A program made the translations under genes and the position numbers. This document shows, piece by piece, positions 15,322 through 23,400 of a DNA stretch of 40,180 nt. Position 1 is the stretch's first letter. Each line of letters opens with the position of its first letter. Source of the DNA: Microbacterium sp. (GTDB taxonomy: Bacteria; Actinomycetota; Actinomycetes; Actinomycetales; Microbacteriaceae); contig NZ_JAPLAI010000069.1 of assembly GCF_026393345.1 (NCBI RefSeq), positions 53,554 to 93,733 of the forward strand, read 5' to 3'. The notes under the pieces were generated by a model. The model was given only the letters and a program-made list of their open reading frames with translations. It did not search any database and had not been told where the DNA came from.

Positions 15322-15365
15322 TCGACTTTATCTTCTGCGTAAGATAAATTCTCTTCCATGGAAGA
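15322..15365. promoter_or_regulatory. Shared operator and overlapping promoters of marR and the EamA gene
   Basis: For the EamA gene, TCGACT (15322-15327) and TAAATT (15345-15350) are spaced by 17 bp, and the ATG follows 7 nt later. For marR, TAAAGT (15325-15330, minus strand) is 6 nt from its ATG. The perfect palindrome TTTATCTT-N6-AAGATAAA (15327-15348) fills the spacer. A second palindrome, TCTTCCATGGAAGA (15352-15365), is centred on the EamA start codon. Repressor bound at both would block both promoters. Confidence 0.75.
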
Positions 15366-16299
15366 TAAACGGATGCGGTGGATCCTCCTAACCGCGATCG
15401 CCCCGGTGGCGTGGGGGAGCACGTATTACGTCACCCGCCAGGTGCTGCCGCCCGATGCGGCACTGTGGGGCGGCGTCATCCGTTGTCTTCCGGCGGGCCT
15501 GCTCGTCCTGCTGATCGTGCGGCGCCTGCCGCGCGGATCCTGGTGGTGGCGCTCGTTCGTCCTCGGCACCCTCACGGTGGGCGGGCTGAACGTGCTCGTC
15601 TACATCGTCGCGCAGCGGCTGCCCACGAGCCTCGCCGCCACCCTGATGTCGACGTCGGCGGCGGCCATGCTGCTGCTCAGCTGGCTGATCCTCCGGCAGC
15701 GCCCTCGCGCCGCGGCCATCGTAGGAGCGGTGATTGGCATCGTCGGGGTTGTGGTGATGATGGGCCCCGGCGCCGAACCCGTCGATCCGTGGGGTGTCGC
15801 CGCATCCATCGGCGCCATGCTGTCGTCGTCGCTCGGGTTCGTTCTCACCGCGAAGTGGGGCGCCGCCGTGCCGCCCGTGACCATGACTGCCTGGCAGCTG
15901 ATCGCCGGATCGCTGGTGGTGCTGCCCTTCGCCCTCGTCGTCGAGGGTGCGCCGCCCGCCCTCGACGCTCCCGCGCTTGCCGGCTTCGCGTACGTCATCC
16001 TCATCGCGACGGCCCTCGCCTACGCCGCCTGGTTCGCGGGGCTCCGGCGGCTGCCCGGCTCCGTCGTCGGCGTGGTGGGGTTGCTGAACCCCGTCACCGG
16101 TGTCGTGCTCGGGGTGTTCCTCGCGGGGGAGGCCTTCGGCCTCGCACAGGTGGTCGGACTCCTGCTCGTGCTCGGCGGCGTGGTCATCGGCATCCTGCGG
16201 CCGCTGGTGCCCAGGCATCGGCGTTCAGAACTCAGGACGGATGCGGTGCCTGCCCCGCACAGCCGCAGGAATTCGGCCGGCGTCGAGGAAATGTCCTGA
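15358..16299 (+). CDS. EamA-family (DMT superfamily) transporter
   Basis: This 313-residue membrane protein has ten predicted helices, made of two EamA repeats (about 8-138 and 150-287), the normal length for the family. The opening (ILLTAIAPVAWGSTYYVTRQVLP) matches the first-helix signature WGSTY. EamA proteins export or import amino acids, amines, purines or drugs; the substrate is not predictable. The first ATG (15358) is favoured because it lies 7 nt from the -10, but an ATG at 15373 is in frame. The last ~25 residues are hydrophilic. It is very probably controlled by the divergent MarR. Confidence 0.92.
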   Translation: MEDKRMRWILLTAIAPVAWGSTYYVTRQVLPPDAALWGGVIRCLPAGLLVLLIVRRLPRGSWWWRSFVLGTLTVGGLNVLVYIVAQRLPTSLAATLMSTSAAAMLLLSWLILRQRPRAAAIVGAVIGIVGVVVMMGPGAEPVDPWGVAASIGAMLSSSLGFVLTAKWGAAVPPVTMTAWQLIAGSLVVLPFALVVEGAPPALDAPALAGFAYVILIATALAYAAWFAGLRRLPGSVVGVVGLLNPVTGVVLGVFLAGEAFGLAQVVGLLLVLGGVVIGILRPLVPRHRRSELRTDAVPAPHSRRNSAGVEEMS

Positions 16300-16352
16300 G
16301 TTGTGAACGGCGGCCCTCGTGGCGGCCATAAATGCGGCGTCGCGGGATCGGG

Positions 16353-16418
16353 TATGCGGCATGGCGGGACGCGCGATGCGGCATGGCGCGGCGCGGGATG
16401 CGGCATGGCGCGGCGCGG
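16353..16418 (+). repeat. Three tandem 22-bp units
   Basis: The unit GATGCGGCATGGCGCGGCGC plus GG is exact at 16375-16396 and 16397-16418, and degenerate at 16353-16374. It lies in the non-coding stretch 16300-16588, directly upstream of a copy of the 75-bp repeat. The short open frames crossing it are low-complexity and not supported as genes. Confidence 0.85.
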
Positions 16419-16437
16419 GATGCCCGCGTTGGGGAAA

Positions 16438-16512
16438 TCGGAGATGTCGCGAGATTCGGACCGCATCCGGGTTTCGGCTCCGAATTTCGTGGCATCCCCG
16501 AATCCGGCAACA
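16438..16512 (+). repeat. 75-bp dispersed repeat, copy A
   Basis: It matches copy B (17222-17296) at 68 of 75 positions in the same orientation, with no gap. It contains several ATTCGG/CCGAAT half-sites able to fold: TTCGGCTCCGAA gives a small hairpin, and outer CGGAG/CCCG arms may extend it. It sits upstream of the lipoprotein gene, copy B downstream. Both copies follow a short tandem array. Confidence 0.9.
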
Positions 16513-16576
16513 TGAAGAGGGCGGGAACCGCAGTTTCGGAGGGGTAACGATCGCGGAATCGCGGCGGCATCTGATC

Positions 16577-16582
16577 TAGCCT
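16577..16582 (+). promoter_or_regulatory. -10 hexamer of the lipoprotein gene (leaderless)
   Basis: TAGCCT ends 6 nt before the ATG at 16589. No ribosome-binding site is present, consistent with a leaderless mRNA. Confidence 0.55.
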
Positions 16583-16588
16583 GACCGG

Positions 16589-17026
16589 ATGCGGAGACGT
16601 GTGGGGGCCGTCGCGATCGCGGCGTCGCTGATGCTGCTGGCGGGATGCGAGATGCTGCCGTTCGGCTTCGCGTGCAGCGCCATCGGCTACAGCAGTGTCG
16701 CGATCATCACGCTGAGCGACCCTGCTCCGGGGCTGACCCTGGAACTGTGCGACGGCGCCGGGTGTCTGCCCGGTCCGCTCGAACAGCCGATGGAGGCGGG
16801 GGCGACGGTGCCACCCCTCCAGACCGGGGTGCTGTCGCTGACCGGCGATAGCGAGACCGGGTGGCGGGCGTCGATGCTCGGCGGCCAGCCTGTGCTCGGC
16901 TATCGGCTCACCGCCGAAGACGGAACCGTCGCCGCGGAAGGCTCTATCGACGTCGAGTGGCGCCGAATCGACGGCACGGAACGGTGCGGCGGCAATGCAG
17001 AGGCCGTGGTCGAGCTCCCCGTGTAG
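16589..17026 (+). CDS. Predicted lipoprotein, unknown function
   Basis: This 145-residue protein has a signal peptide MRRRVGAVAIAASLMLLAGC with an n-region of Arg, a short hydrophobic core and a good lipobox (LLAGC, C20). It would be lipid-modified and anchored on the outer face of the cytoplasmic membrane. The mature part is beta-rich in appearance and has five further Cys residues (for example C30, C54, C59) that could form disulfides. No family is recognised. It stands alone between two copies of a 75-bp repeat in the same orientation, so the gene plus repeats may have moved or been duplicated as a unit; this is inference. Confidence 0.82.
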   Translation: MRRRVGAVAIAASLMLLAGCEMLPFGFACSAIGYSSVAIITLSDPAPGLTLELCDGAGCLPGPLEQPMEAGATVPPLQTGVLSLTGDSETGWRASMLGGQPVLGYRLTAEDGTVAAEGSIDVEWRRIDGTERCGGNAEAVVELPV

Positions 17027-17150
17027 CGCCGCGGGCTTGCGGGTGTCGGTGAGCCGACCCAACGGCGGAGATCGTGTGTGGGAGGCTGCCGCATCCGCCT
17101 CTGGCGGGGTTTCGCGAACGATCTCCGCAGCTGTGTCGTGCGCGGGATGC

Positions 17151-17224
17151 GGACGCGAGATTCGGGGACGCGAGATTCGGAGACGCGGGATTCGGAGATG
17201 CGGGGTTCGCCGTCGCGAGATTCG
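17151..17224 (+). repeat. Tandem 15-bp units upstream of repeat copy B
   Basis: Five degenerate units of the form GGGACGCGAGATTCG lie at 17151-17164, 17165-17179, 17180-17194, 17195-17209 and 17210-17224. The last runs directly into copy B, which itself contains more GATTCG cores. Confidence 0.85.
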
Positions 17225-17296
17225 GAGATGTCAGGAGATTCGGACCGCATCCGCGATTCGGCTCCGAATTTCGTGACATTCCCGAATCCGGCGACA
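17222..17296 (+). repeat. 75-bp dispersed repeat, copy B
   Basis: It is 91% identical to copy A (16438-16512). It begins TCGGAGATGTC and ends CCCGAATCCGGCGACA, and contains the exact palindrome ATTCGGCTCCGAAT. It is followed by degenerate GAGGCGACAC-like units to about 17390. The whole stretch 17027-17458 between the lipoprotein and the isochorismatase-like gene is repeat-rich and shows no supported gene. Confidence 0.9.
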
Positions 17297-17392
17297 CGAG
17301 CGGAACCGAGAGAGGCGACACGAGAGCTGTAGCGAGGGCGACACCGCGCGGGCGACGCCGCGAGAGGCGACGCCGGCGAGGCCACCGCGGCG
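17297..17392 (+). repeat. Degenerate GGCGACNCC-type repeats
   Basis: GGCGACAC, GGCGACGCC and related words recur every 15-20 bp (for example GAGAGGCGACACGAG, GAGGGCGACACCGCG). This is low-complexity sequence continuing the repeat block; no function is visible. Confidence 0.5.
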
Positions 17393-17458
17393 GAAAAGCG
17401 ACGAAGGACGGCCGCCGGGGCCATGGATGCGGCATCTCCGACGTGATGGGATGGCTCT

Positions 17459-18013
17459 GTGACCCGAGCTCTCATCGTGATCGACATGCAACGCGGATTC
17501 GACGACCTGGATTTCTGGGGACCGACCGCCAATCCGGAGTGCGAGCAGAACGTCGCCGCGCTGATCGCGGCGTGGCAGGACGAACCCATCGTCGTGGTGC
17601 AGCACGACTCGCTCTCGCTGGCATCGCCGCTGCATCCGGAGTCCGCCGGCAACGCGCTGGTCGACGTCGTGGCCGCGGTCGAGCCCGCCCTCTTCATCCG
17701 CAAGAACGTGAACTCCGCCTTCTACGGCGACACCGACCTGCACGCGTGGCTGCAGGAGCGCGGCATCGGCGAGCTCGTGATCTGCGGCATCCAGACCAAC
17801 ATGTGCGTCGAGACCACCGCCCGCATGGCCGGCAACCTCGGGTACGACACCACCGTGGTGCTCGATGCCACCCGCACCTTCGACCTCGAGGCCGAGATCC
17901 CGGGCGTCGGGCTCGTGCAGCGCGCCGCCGCTGACCTCATGGCGCAGACCGCGCTCGTGCTCTCCGCCGGAGGCTTCGCCCGCATCGCCACGACCGCATC
18001 CCTTACAGCCTGA
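17459..18013 (+). CDS. Isochorismatase-family cysteine hydrolase
   Basis: This 184-residue protein has the isochorismatase-like alpha/beta fold. The catalytic triad positions are D9 (IVIDMQRGF), K82 (FIRKNVNSAF) and C116 (GIQTNMCVETTARMA), with the cis-peptide region just before the Cys. Family members hydrolyse amides or enol ethers (nicotinamide, N-carbamoyl compounds, isochorismate). The pattern here is closest to the general cysteine hydrolase group rather than PncA, which has an extra metal motif not seen. The start is GTG 17459; the upstream GATGGGA is a weak site. It stands alone between a repeat block and the SOS operon. The substrate is unknown. Confidence 0.9.
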   Translation: MTRALIVIDMQRGFDDLDFWGPTANPECEQNVAALIAAWQDEPIVVVQHDSLSLASPLHPESAGNALVDVVAAVEPALFIRKNVNSAFYGDTDLHAWLQERGIGELVICGIQTNMCVETTARMAGNLGYDTTVVLDATRTFDLEAEIPGVGLVQRAAADLMAQTALVLSAGGFARIATTASLTA

Positions 18014-18058
18014 GGGCGGCCGCCCTCGCCACAGAACACCCCCCGACCGTGTCGGAGG

Positions 18059-18074
18059 TCGAGCATATATTCGA
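18059..18074. promoter_or_regulatory. Upstream LexA (SOS)-like box
   Basis: TCGAGCATATATTCGA is a 16-bp near-palindrome that differs at two positions from the actinobacterial LexA consensus TCGAACATATGTTCGA. It lies 24 bp upstream of the -35 of the imuA' promoter and may assist repression together with the perfect box. Confidence 0.6.
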
Positions 18075-18082
18075 CCCTGGCA

Positions 18083-18111
18083 TTGAAGGAGCAGAACATA
18101 CGTTCTAATCT
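18083..18111 (+). promoter_or_regulatory. SOS promoter of the imuA'-imuB-dnaE2 operon with LexA box
   Basis: TTGAAG (18083-18088) and TAATCT (18106-18111) are spaced by exactly 17 bp. The LexA box GAACATACGTTC (18094-18105) fills the spacer and abuts the -10, so LexA would block RNA polymerase directly. The GTG start at 18118 is 6 nt after the -10, implying a leaderless transcript. Confidence 0.92.
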
Positions 18112-18117
18112 GTCGGA

Positions 18118-18867
18118 GTGAGGGTGATCGTGCGGGAAGACGCTGCGGGCGAGGTTCGACGCCTCCGCGCGCAGCTCGAGCGGGTGCAGGGACGGCGTCT
18201 CGACGCTCCCGTGCTGCCGACCCCGCCCGCGCTCGCCGACCTCCTTCCCGGCGGTGGACTGCGTGCCGGCGCCGCCTACTCCCTCGCCCCGTCGTCGACG
18301 CTGCTGCTGTCGCTGCTCGCGCGCCCCACGAAAGCGGGATCGTGGTGCGCCGCGGTCGGCATGCCCGAACTCGGCGCCGAGGCGGCGGCAGGGCTCGGGG
18401 TCGTGCTCGATCGGCTCGTGCTGGTTCCGGAGCCCGGGCCCCGCTGGCTCGCCGTGACCGCCACCCTCGCCGAGGTCATGACGATCGTGGCGGTGCGCCC
18501 GCAGGGGCGGGTGTCGGATGCGGAGGCCTCGCGCCTGCTCGCCCGCCTCCGTGACCGGGGTGCGGCGCTGCTGGTGCAGGGACCCTGGCCGCAGGCCGAG
18601 GCCGCGTTCGAGGTCGCCGACCCGCATTGGACCGGTCTCGGGCAGGGGCACGGCTACCTCACCGCGCGCGAAGTCACCGTCACCGTCCACTCGCGGCGGA
18701 GCCCGGTGCCCAGGCGCGCCCGGATGCTGCTGCCCGATCAGGCCGGATCGCTCACTGCCACACCCACCACTGCCACACCCACCACTGCCACATCCACCAC
18801 TGCCACATCCACCACTGCCACACCCACCACCGTCACCCCCGCGGTGCCGTTGCGGGCGGTGGGATGA
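18118..18867 (+). CDS. ImuA'-like SOS mutagenesis protein
   Basis: This 249-residue protein belongs to the RecA-fold ImuA' group of actinobacteria. The core has the GGGLRAGAAYSLAPSSTLLLSLLARPTKAGSWCAAVGMPELGAEAAAGLGV-type region, but no intact Walker A lysine in a GKT/GKS motif. The second half has SRLLARLRDRGAALLVQGPWP and WTGLGQGHGYLTAREVTV. In mycobacteria ImuA', ImuB and DnaE2 together perform damage-induced mutagenic translesion synthesis; ImuA' helps recruit the polymerase. Start GTG 18118 is fixed by the -10 only 6 nt upstream. The C-terminus carries five in-frame pentapeptide repeats encoded by a 15-bp tandem array. It overlaps imuB by 4 nt (ATGA). Confidence 0.88.
   Translation: MRVIVREDAAGEVRRLRAQLERVQGRRLDAPVLPTPPALADLLPGGGLRAGAAYSLAPSSTLLLSLLARPTKAGSWCAAVGMPELGAEAAAGLGVVLDRLVLVPEPGPRWLAVTATLAEVMTIVAVRPQGRVSDAEASRLLARLRDRGAALLVQGPWPQAEAAFEVADPHWTGLGQGHGYLTAREVTVTVHSRRSPVPRRARMLLPDQAGSLTATPTTATPTTATSTTATSTTATPTTVTPAVPLRAVG
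18754..18828 (+). repeat. Five tandem 15-bp repeats inside imuA'
   Basis: The unit ACTGCCACACCCACC is repeated five times (two copies have T in place of one C). In frame it encodes TATPT, TATPT, TATST, TATST, TATPT near the C-terminus. The period is a multiple of three, so copy-number changes would not shift the frame. Confidence 0.95.
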
Positions 18868-20396
18868 TGACGGCCCTCCGCAGCATCGTGGTGTGGATCC
18901 CGGACTGGCCCGTGATCGCCCTCGAGCGCGAGGAGGCGGTGCCTCCCGGCGACCCGGTCGCGGTGGTGGAGAAGAACGTCGTCGTGGCGTGCTCCGCATC
19001 CGCCCGCGCCGAGGGGGTGCGCCGCGGGCAGCGCCGCCGTGACGCCCAGGCCCGATGCGCGCGGGTGCGGATCGTGGCCGTCGACCAGGCCCGCGATCAT
19101 CGCGTGTTCGCCCCGCTCGTGGCGGCGGTGGAGGACCGCGCGCCGAACGTGCAGATCCTCCGCGCGGGCCTGTGCGCGCTGAAGGCCCGCGGCCCTGCCC
19201 GCTTCTACGGCGGCGAGGATGCGGCGGCCACCGTGTTCCGAGAGGCCCTGGGTGAGCGAGGGGTCGCCGATGTGCGCATCGGCATCGCCGACGGCCCGTT
19301 CACGGCCGAGCAGGCGGCGCGCGCCACCTCGCCCGCGCAGCCGGTGCGGACGGTGCCCGCGGGCGAGGCGGCGGCGTTCCTCGCCCCGCTCCCGGTGACC
19401 CTGCTCGACGACCCCTCGCTCGCGCACCTGCTGGCCCGGCTCGGCGTGCACACCCTGGGCGGGTTCGCCGCCATGCCGGAGGAGCGGGTGCGCGACCGGC
19501 TCGGCGAGCACGGGGTGCGCCTGCACGGCCTCGCGGCCGGGCACGACTCCCGCGACGTTCGCCCCCGCACCCCACCGCCGGAGCTTGACCGTGAGATGTG
19601 GTTCGACCCGCCGGTGGAGCTGGCCGATCAGGTGGCGTTCGGCATGCGTGTCGTGGCGGAGGAGTTCATCGCCCGCCTCGACGCCCTGCGTCTGGTGTGC
19701 ACCGAGCTGCGGGTCGAACTCGAGACCGAGCGTGGGGAGCGCAGTGAGCGGGTGTGGCTGCATCCGGGCACGTTCGACGCCGCCGCGGTGGTCGACCGGG
19801 TGCGCTGGCAGCTCGCGGAATCCCCGATGCTCTCCAGCGGCGTCGCCCGGGTGCGGATCGCGCCGGAGGCGGTGGATGCCGCATCCGGTCACGTGCCGGT
19901 GCTGTTCGGCGGCGGGGGAGAGGAGAAGGTGCACCACGCCCTCTCGCGCGTGCAGGCGATGCTCGGGCACCGCGGTGTGCTCACCCCCGTGGTCGCGGGT
20001 GGTCGATGGCTCGACGAGCGTCAGGTGCTCGTGCCGTGGGGCGACCGCGGCGTCGCCGAGCGCGACCCGAACCGGCCGTGGCCGGGATCGTTGCCGTCCC
20101 CGCTGCCGGCGACCGTGTTCCCCGCGGCCCGTCTGGTGGAGGTGTGCGACGCCGACGGCGACATGGTGAGCGTTGATCTGCGCGGCGCCCTGTCCGCCCC
20201 GCCGGTGCGGCTGAGCATCGACGGCGATGACCGCGACATCATCTCGTGGGCAGGACCCTGGCCCGTCATCGAGCGCGAGTGGGATGCGGAACACCGCCGC
20301 GTCGCGCACCGCTTCCAGGTCGTCGACGACCGGCAGTGCGCCTGGCTGCTGGTGTGCGAGGCCGGCGACTGGACCGCCGAAGCGAGGTACGACTGA
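18864..20396 (+). CDS. imuB: ImuB, inactive Y-family polymerase-like adaptor
   Basis: This 510-residue protein has a Y-family polymerase fold, beginning RSIVVWIPDWPVIALE. The acidic residues that bind catalytic Mg2+ in DinB-type polymerases are replaced here (IPDWPV in place of the YxDMD-type motif, and no SxDE pair), as known for ImuB. It therefore acts as a scaffold linking the beta clamp, ImuA' and DnaE2. A palm/fingers region spans about 1-200, an HhH-like thumb is at ARLGVHTLGGFAAMPEERVRDRLG, and a little-finger-like domain follows. A possible clamp-binding segment (for example QVLVPWG) lies late in the chain. ATG 18864 overlaps the imuA' stop. Part of the LexA-controlled operon. Confidence 0.92.
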   Translation: MMTALRSIVVWIPDWPVIALEREEAVPPGDPVAVVEKNVVVACSASARAEGVRRGQRRRDAQARCARVRIVAVDQARDHRVFAPLVAAVEDRAPNVQILRAGLCALKARGPARFYGGEDAAATVFREALGERGVADVRIGIADGPFTAEQAARATSPAQPVRTVPAGEAAAFLAPLPVTLLDDPSLAHLLARLGVHTLGGFAAMPEERVRDRLGEHGVRLHGLAAGHDSRDVRPRTPPPELDREMWFDPPVELADQVAFGMRVVAEEFIARLDALRLVCTELRVELETERGERSERVWLHPGTFDAAAVVDRVRWQLAESPMLSSGVARVRIAPEAVDAASGHVPVLFGGGGEEKVHHALSRVQAMLGHRGVLTPVVAGGRWLDERQVLVPWGDRGVAERDPNRPWPGSLPSPLPATVFPAARLVEVCDADGDMVSVDLRGALSAPPVRLSIDGDDRDIISWAGPWPVIEREWDAEHRRVAHRFQVVDDRQCAWLLVCEAGDWTAEARYD

Positions 20397-20473
20397 TGGG
20401 CTCCCGGCCCAGCGGCGCCCCGCGCTCCCGGCACAGCGGCGCCGCGCACCGGGCAGGAACGGGGGTCGACTGA
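20396..20473 (+). CDS. Possible 25-codon ORF bridging imuB and dnaE2
   Basis: ATG 20396 overlaps the imuB stop (TGATG), and its own stop overlaps the dnaE2 ATG (again TGATG). It encodes MGSRPSGAPRSRHSGAAHRAGTGVD, a basic low-complexity peptide. Its main effect may be to carry re-initiating ribosomes from imuB to dnaE2 rather than to make a functional peptide. GACTGATGGG is repeated exactly at both junctions. Confidence 0.35.
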   Translation: MGSRPSGAPRSRHSGAAHRAGTGVD

Positions 20474-23400
20474 TGGGATTCAACAACCCCTCCGTGCCCT
20501 GGTCGGAACTGGAGCGGGCACTCAGCGGCAAACGGCGTCCCGCCTCTGCGCCCGCCGACGGCGGCGACGGTCCTGCGTTCTCCCACAAACGTGGGCCCTA
20601 CATCGGGGCACCCATCGAGCGTCCCGTCGACGCGGTGCCCTACGCCGAACTGCACGCGCACACCTCGTACTCGTTCCTCGACGGCGCGTCCTCGCCGGAG
20701 GAACTCGTGGAGGAGGCCGAGCGCCTGGGGCTGCACGCGCTTGCCGTCACCGACCACGACGGCTTCTACGGCATCGTGCGGATGGCGGAGGCGGCCGAGA
20801 CGCGCACGCTGAAGACCGTGTTCGGCGCCGAGCTCTCGCTGGGTCTCCCCGCCCCGCAGAAGGGCGAACCCGACCCGGTGGGCACCCACCTGCTCGTCCT
20901 CGCGCGACAAGAGGAGGGGTACCACCGGCTCGCCGGCGCACTCACCCGTGCGCAGTTGCGCGGCGCCGAGAAGGGCCGGCCGCTGTACGACCTCCGCGAG
21001 CTCGCCGATCAGGCAGGCGGGCACTGGGCGGTGCTCACCGGATGCCGGAAGGGCGCCGTGCGGCAGGCGCTCGCCGCATCCGGACCCGCGGCAGCCGCCG
21101 AGCAGCTCGATCTGCTCGTCGACCTGTTCGGCCCGGGAGCCGTGCAGGTCGAACTCTTCGACCACGGCGACCCGGGTGACAGCCGCGACAACGACGTGCT
21201 CGCCGCGCTCGCCGCCGACCGCGGCCTGCCGGTGCTCGCCACCGGCAACGTGCACTACGCCGTGCCCGAGAAGAGGCTGCTCGCGGCGGCGGTCGCGGCG
21301 GTGCGGGCGAACCGCAGCATGGACGAACTCGACGGCTGGCTGCCCGCCCACGGGGGAGCGTTCCTGCGCTCCGGCGCGGAGATGACCGCCCGGTTCGCCC
21401 GGTATCCCGGCGCGGTCGCACGCACGGTGACCCTGGCCGACGAGCTGGCCTTCCCCCTGCGGAGCGCCCGCCCGGCACTGCCGAAGCAGAAGGTCCCGGA
21501 GGGGCACACCCCCATGTCGTATCTGCGGGAGCTCGTCTGGCTCGGGGCGGCGGAGCGGTATCCGGACATGCCCGAGGATCACCGCAAGAGACTGGAGCGG
21601 GAGCTCGATGTCATCGAGCAGAAGGACTTCCCCGGGTACTTCCTCATCGTGCACGGCATCGTCACCGAGGCGCGCACTCGCGGCATCCTCTGTCAGGGGC
21701 GCGGTTCGGCCGCCGCCAGCGCCGTCTGCTACGTGCTCGGCATCACCGCGGTCGACGCGATCCGGTATCAGCTGCCGTTCGAGCGGTTCCTCTCGAGCAT
21801 GCGCGAGGAGGAGCCCGACATCGATGTCGACTTCGACTCCGACCGCCGCGAGGAGATCATCCAATGGGTCTACCGCGAGTACGGCCGCGAACGGGCGGCG
21901 CAGGTCGCCAACGTCATCCAATACCGGCCGAAGAACGCCGTCCGCGACATGGCGCGGGCGCTGGGATTCTCGCCCGGCCAGCAGGATGCCTGGTCCAAGC
22001 AGGTGGAGCGGTGGGGGGCGCTGACCGAGTCGGCGGAGGGGCACGACATCCCCGATCAGGTCATCGGGTACGCCACCGAGCTGCTGAAGGCGCCGCGGCA
22101 TCTCGGCATCCACTCCGGCGGGATGGTGCTCACCGACCGACCCGTGGGGGAGGTGGTCCCCATCGAGCACGCACGGATGCCGGGACGCACCGTGATCCAG
22201 TGGGACAAGGACGACGCCGCCTGGATGGGCCTCGTGAAGTTCGACCTGCTCGGCCTCGGCATGCTGGCGGCCCTGCAGCACTGTTTCGATCTCGTCCATG
22301 CCGCCACGGGGGAGCGCTGGGACCTCGCCACTCTGCCCAAGGAGGAGCCCGCGGTCTACGACATGCTGTGCCGGGCGGATGCGATCGGGGTGTTCCAGGT
22401 GGAGTCGCGGGCGCAGATGGGACTCCTGCCCCGGCTTCGTCCTCGCGCGTTCTACGACCTCGCCATCGAGATCGCGCTCATCCGTCCCGGTCCCATTCAG
22501 GGCGGCGCGGTGCATCCGTTCGTCCGCCGCAAGATGGGCCAGGAGCCGGTCACCTATCCGCATCCGAAGCTCAAGGAGGTGCTGGAGCGGACCCTCGGGG
22601 TGCCCGTGTTCCAGGAGCAGCTGATGCAGATGGCGGTGAAGATCGGCAACTGCACCGCCGAGGAGGCGGATGTGCTGCGCCGAGCCATGGGCTCCAAGCG
22701 AGGGCTCGAGCGGATCGAGTCGGTGCGCGCGCAGCTGTACCGCGGCATGAAGGAGAACGGGCTCACCGAGGAGGAGTCCGATGCGATCTACGCCAAGATC
22801 CAGGCCTTCGCCAACTTCGGTTTCGCCGAGTCGCATTCGCTGTCGTTCGCGCTCCTCGTCTACGCCAGCTCGTGGCTGAAGCTGCACTATCCGGCGGCGT
22901 TCCTCGCGGGACTCCTGCGCGCGCAGCCCATGGGGTTCTATTCGCCCGCGACCCTCACCGCAGACGCCCGCCGGCACGGCGTCGAGGTGCGCCGCCCGCA
23001 TCTGCAGCTCTCCGGGGCGTTGGCCGGGCTGGAGCCGCTCGAGGTAGTGGATGCGGATGCTGACCCGGCTTCGGACGCGGATGCTGCGGCGCGGCGGAAA
23101 CCGACCGGGCTGCCGCAGTGCACGCACGCCGAACAGTCGGATGCGGGACTGTTCGACCCTGCTGCCCCCGATGAGACGGTCGCGCACCGGCGTGACGGAG
23201 CATTCGCGGTGCGTCTCGGGCTCGCGCAGGTGACCGGCATCGGTGCGGAGGTCGCCGCCCGCATCGTCGCTGCCCGGGAGCGGGACGGCGAGTACCGCGA
23301 CATGCGCGATCTCGTGCGACGGACCGACCTGACCGTCGCACAGCTGGAATCCCTCGCGACCGCCGGGGCGTTCGAATGCTTCGGGCTCACCCGGCGCGAG

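Noticed and set aside
16303..17332. Short proteins encoded across the repeat regions (sharing DSDRIR and SAPNFV peptides)
   Set aside because: The shared peptide comes from the 75-bp DNA repeat. Products are low-complexity, lack ribosome-binding sites, and readings on the other strand are equally open.
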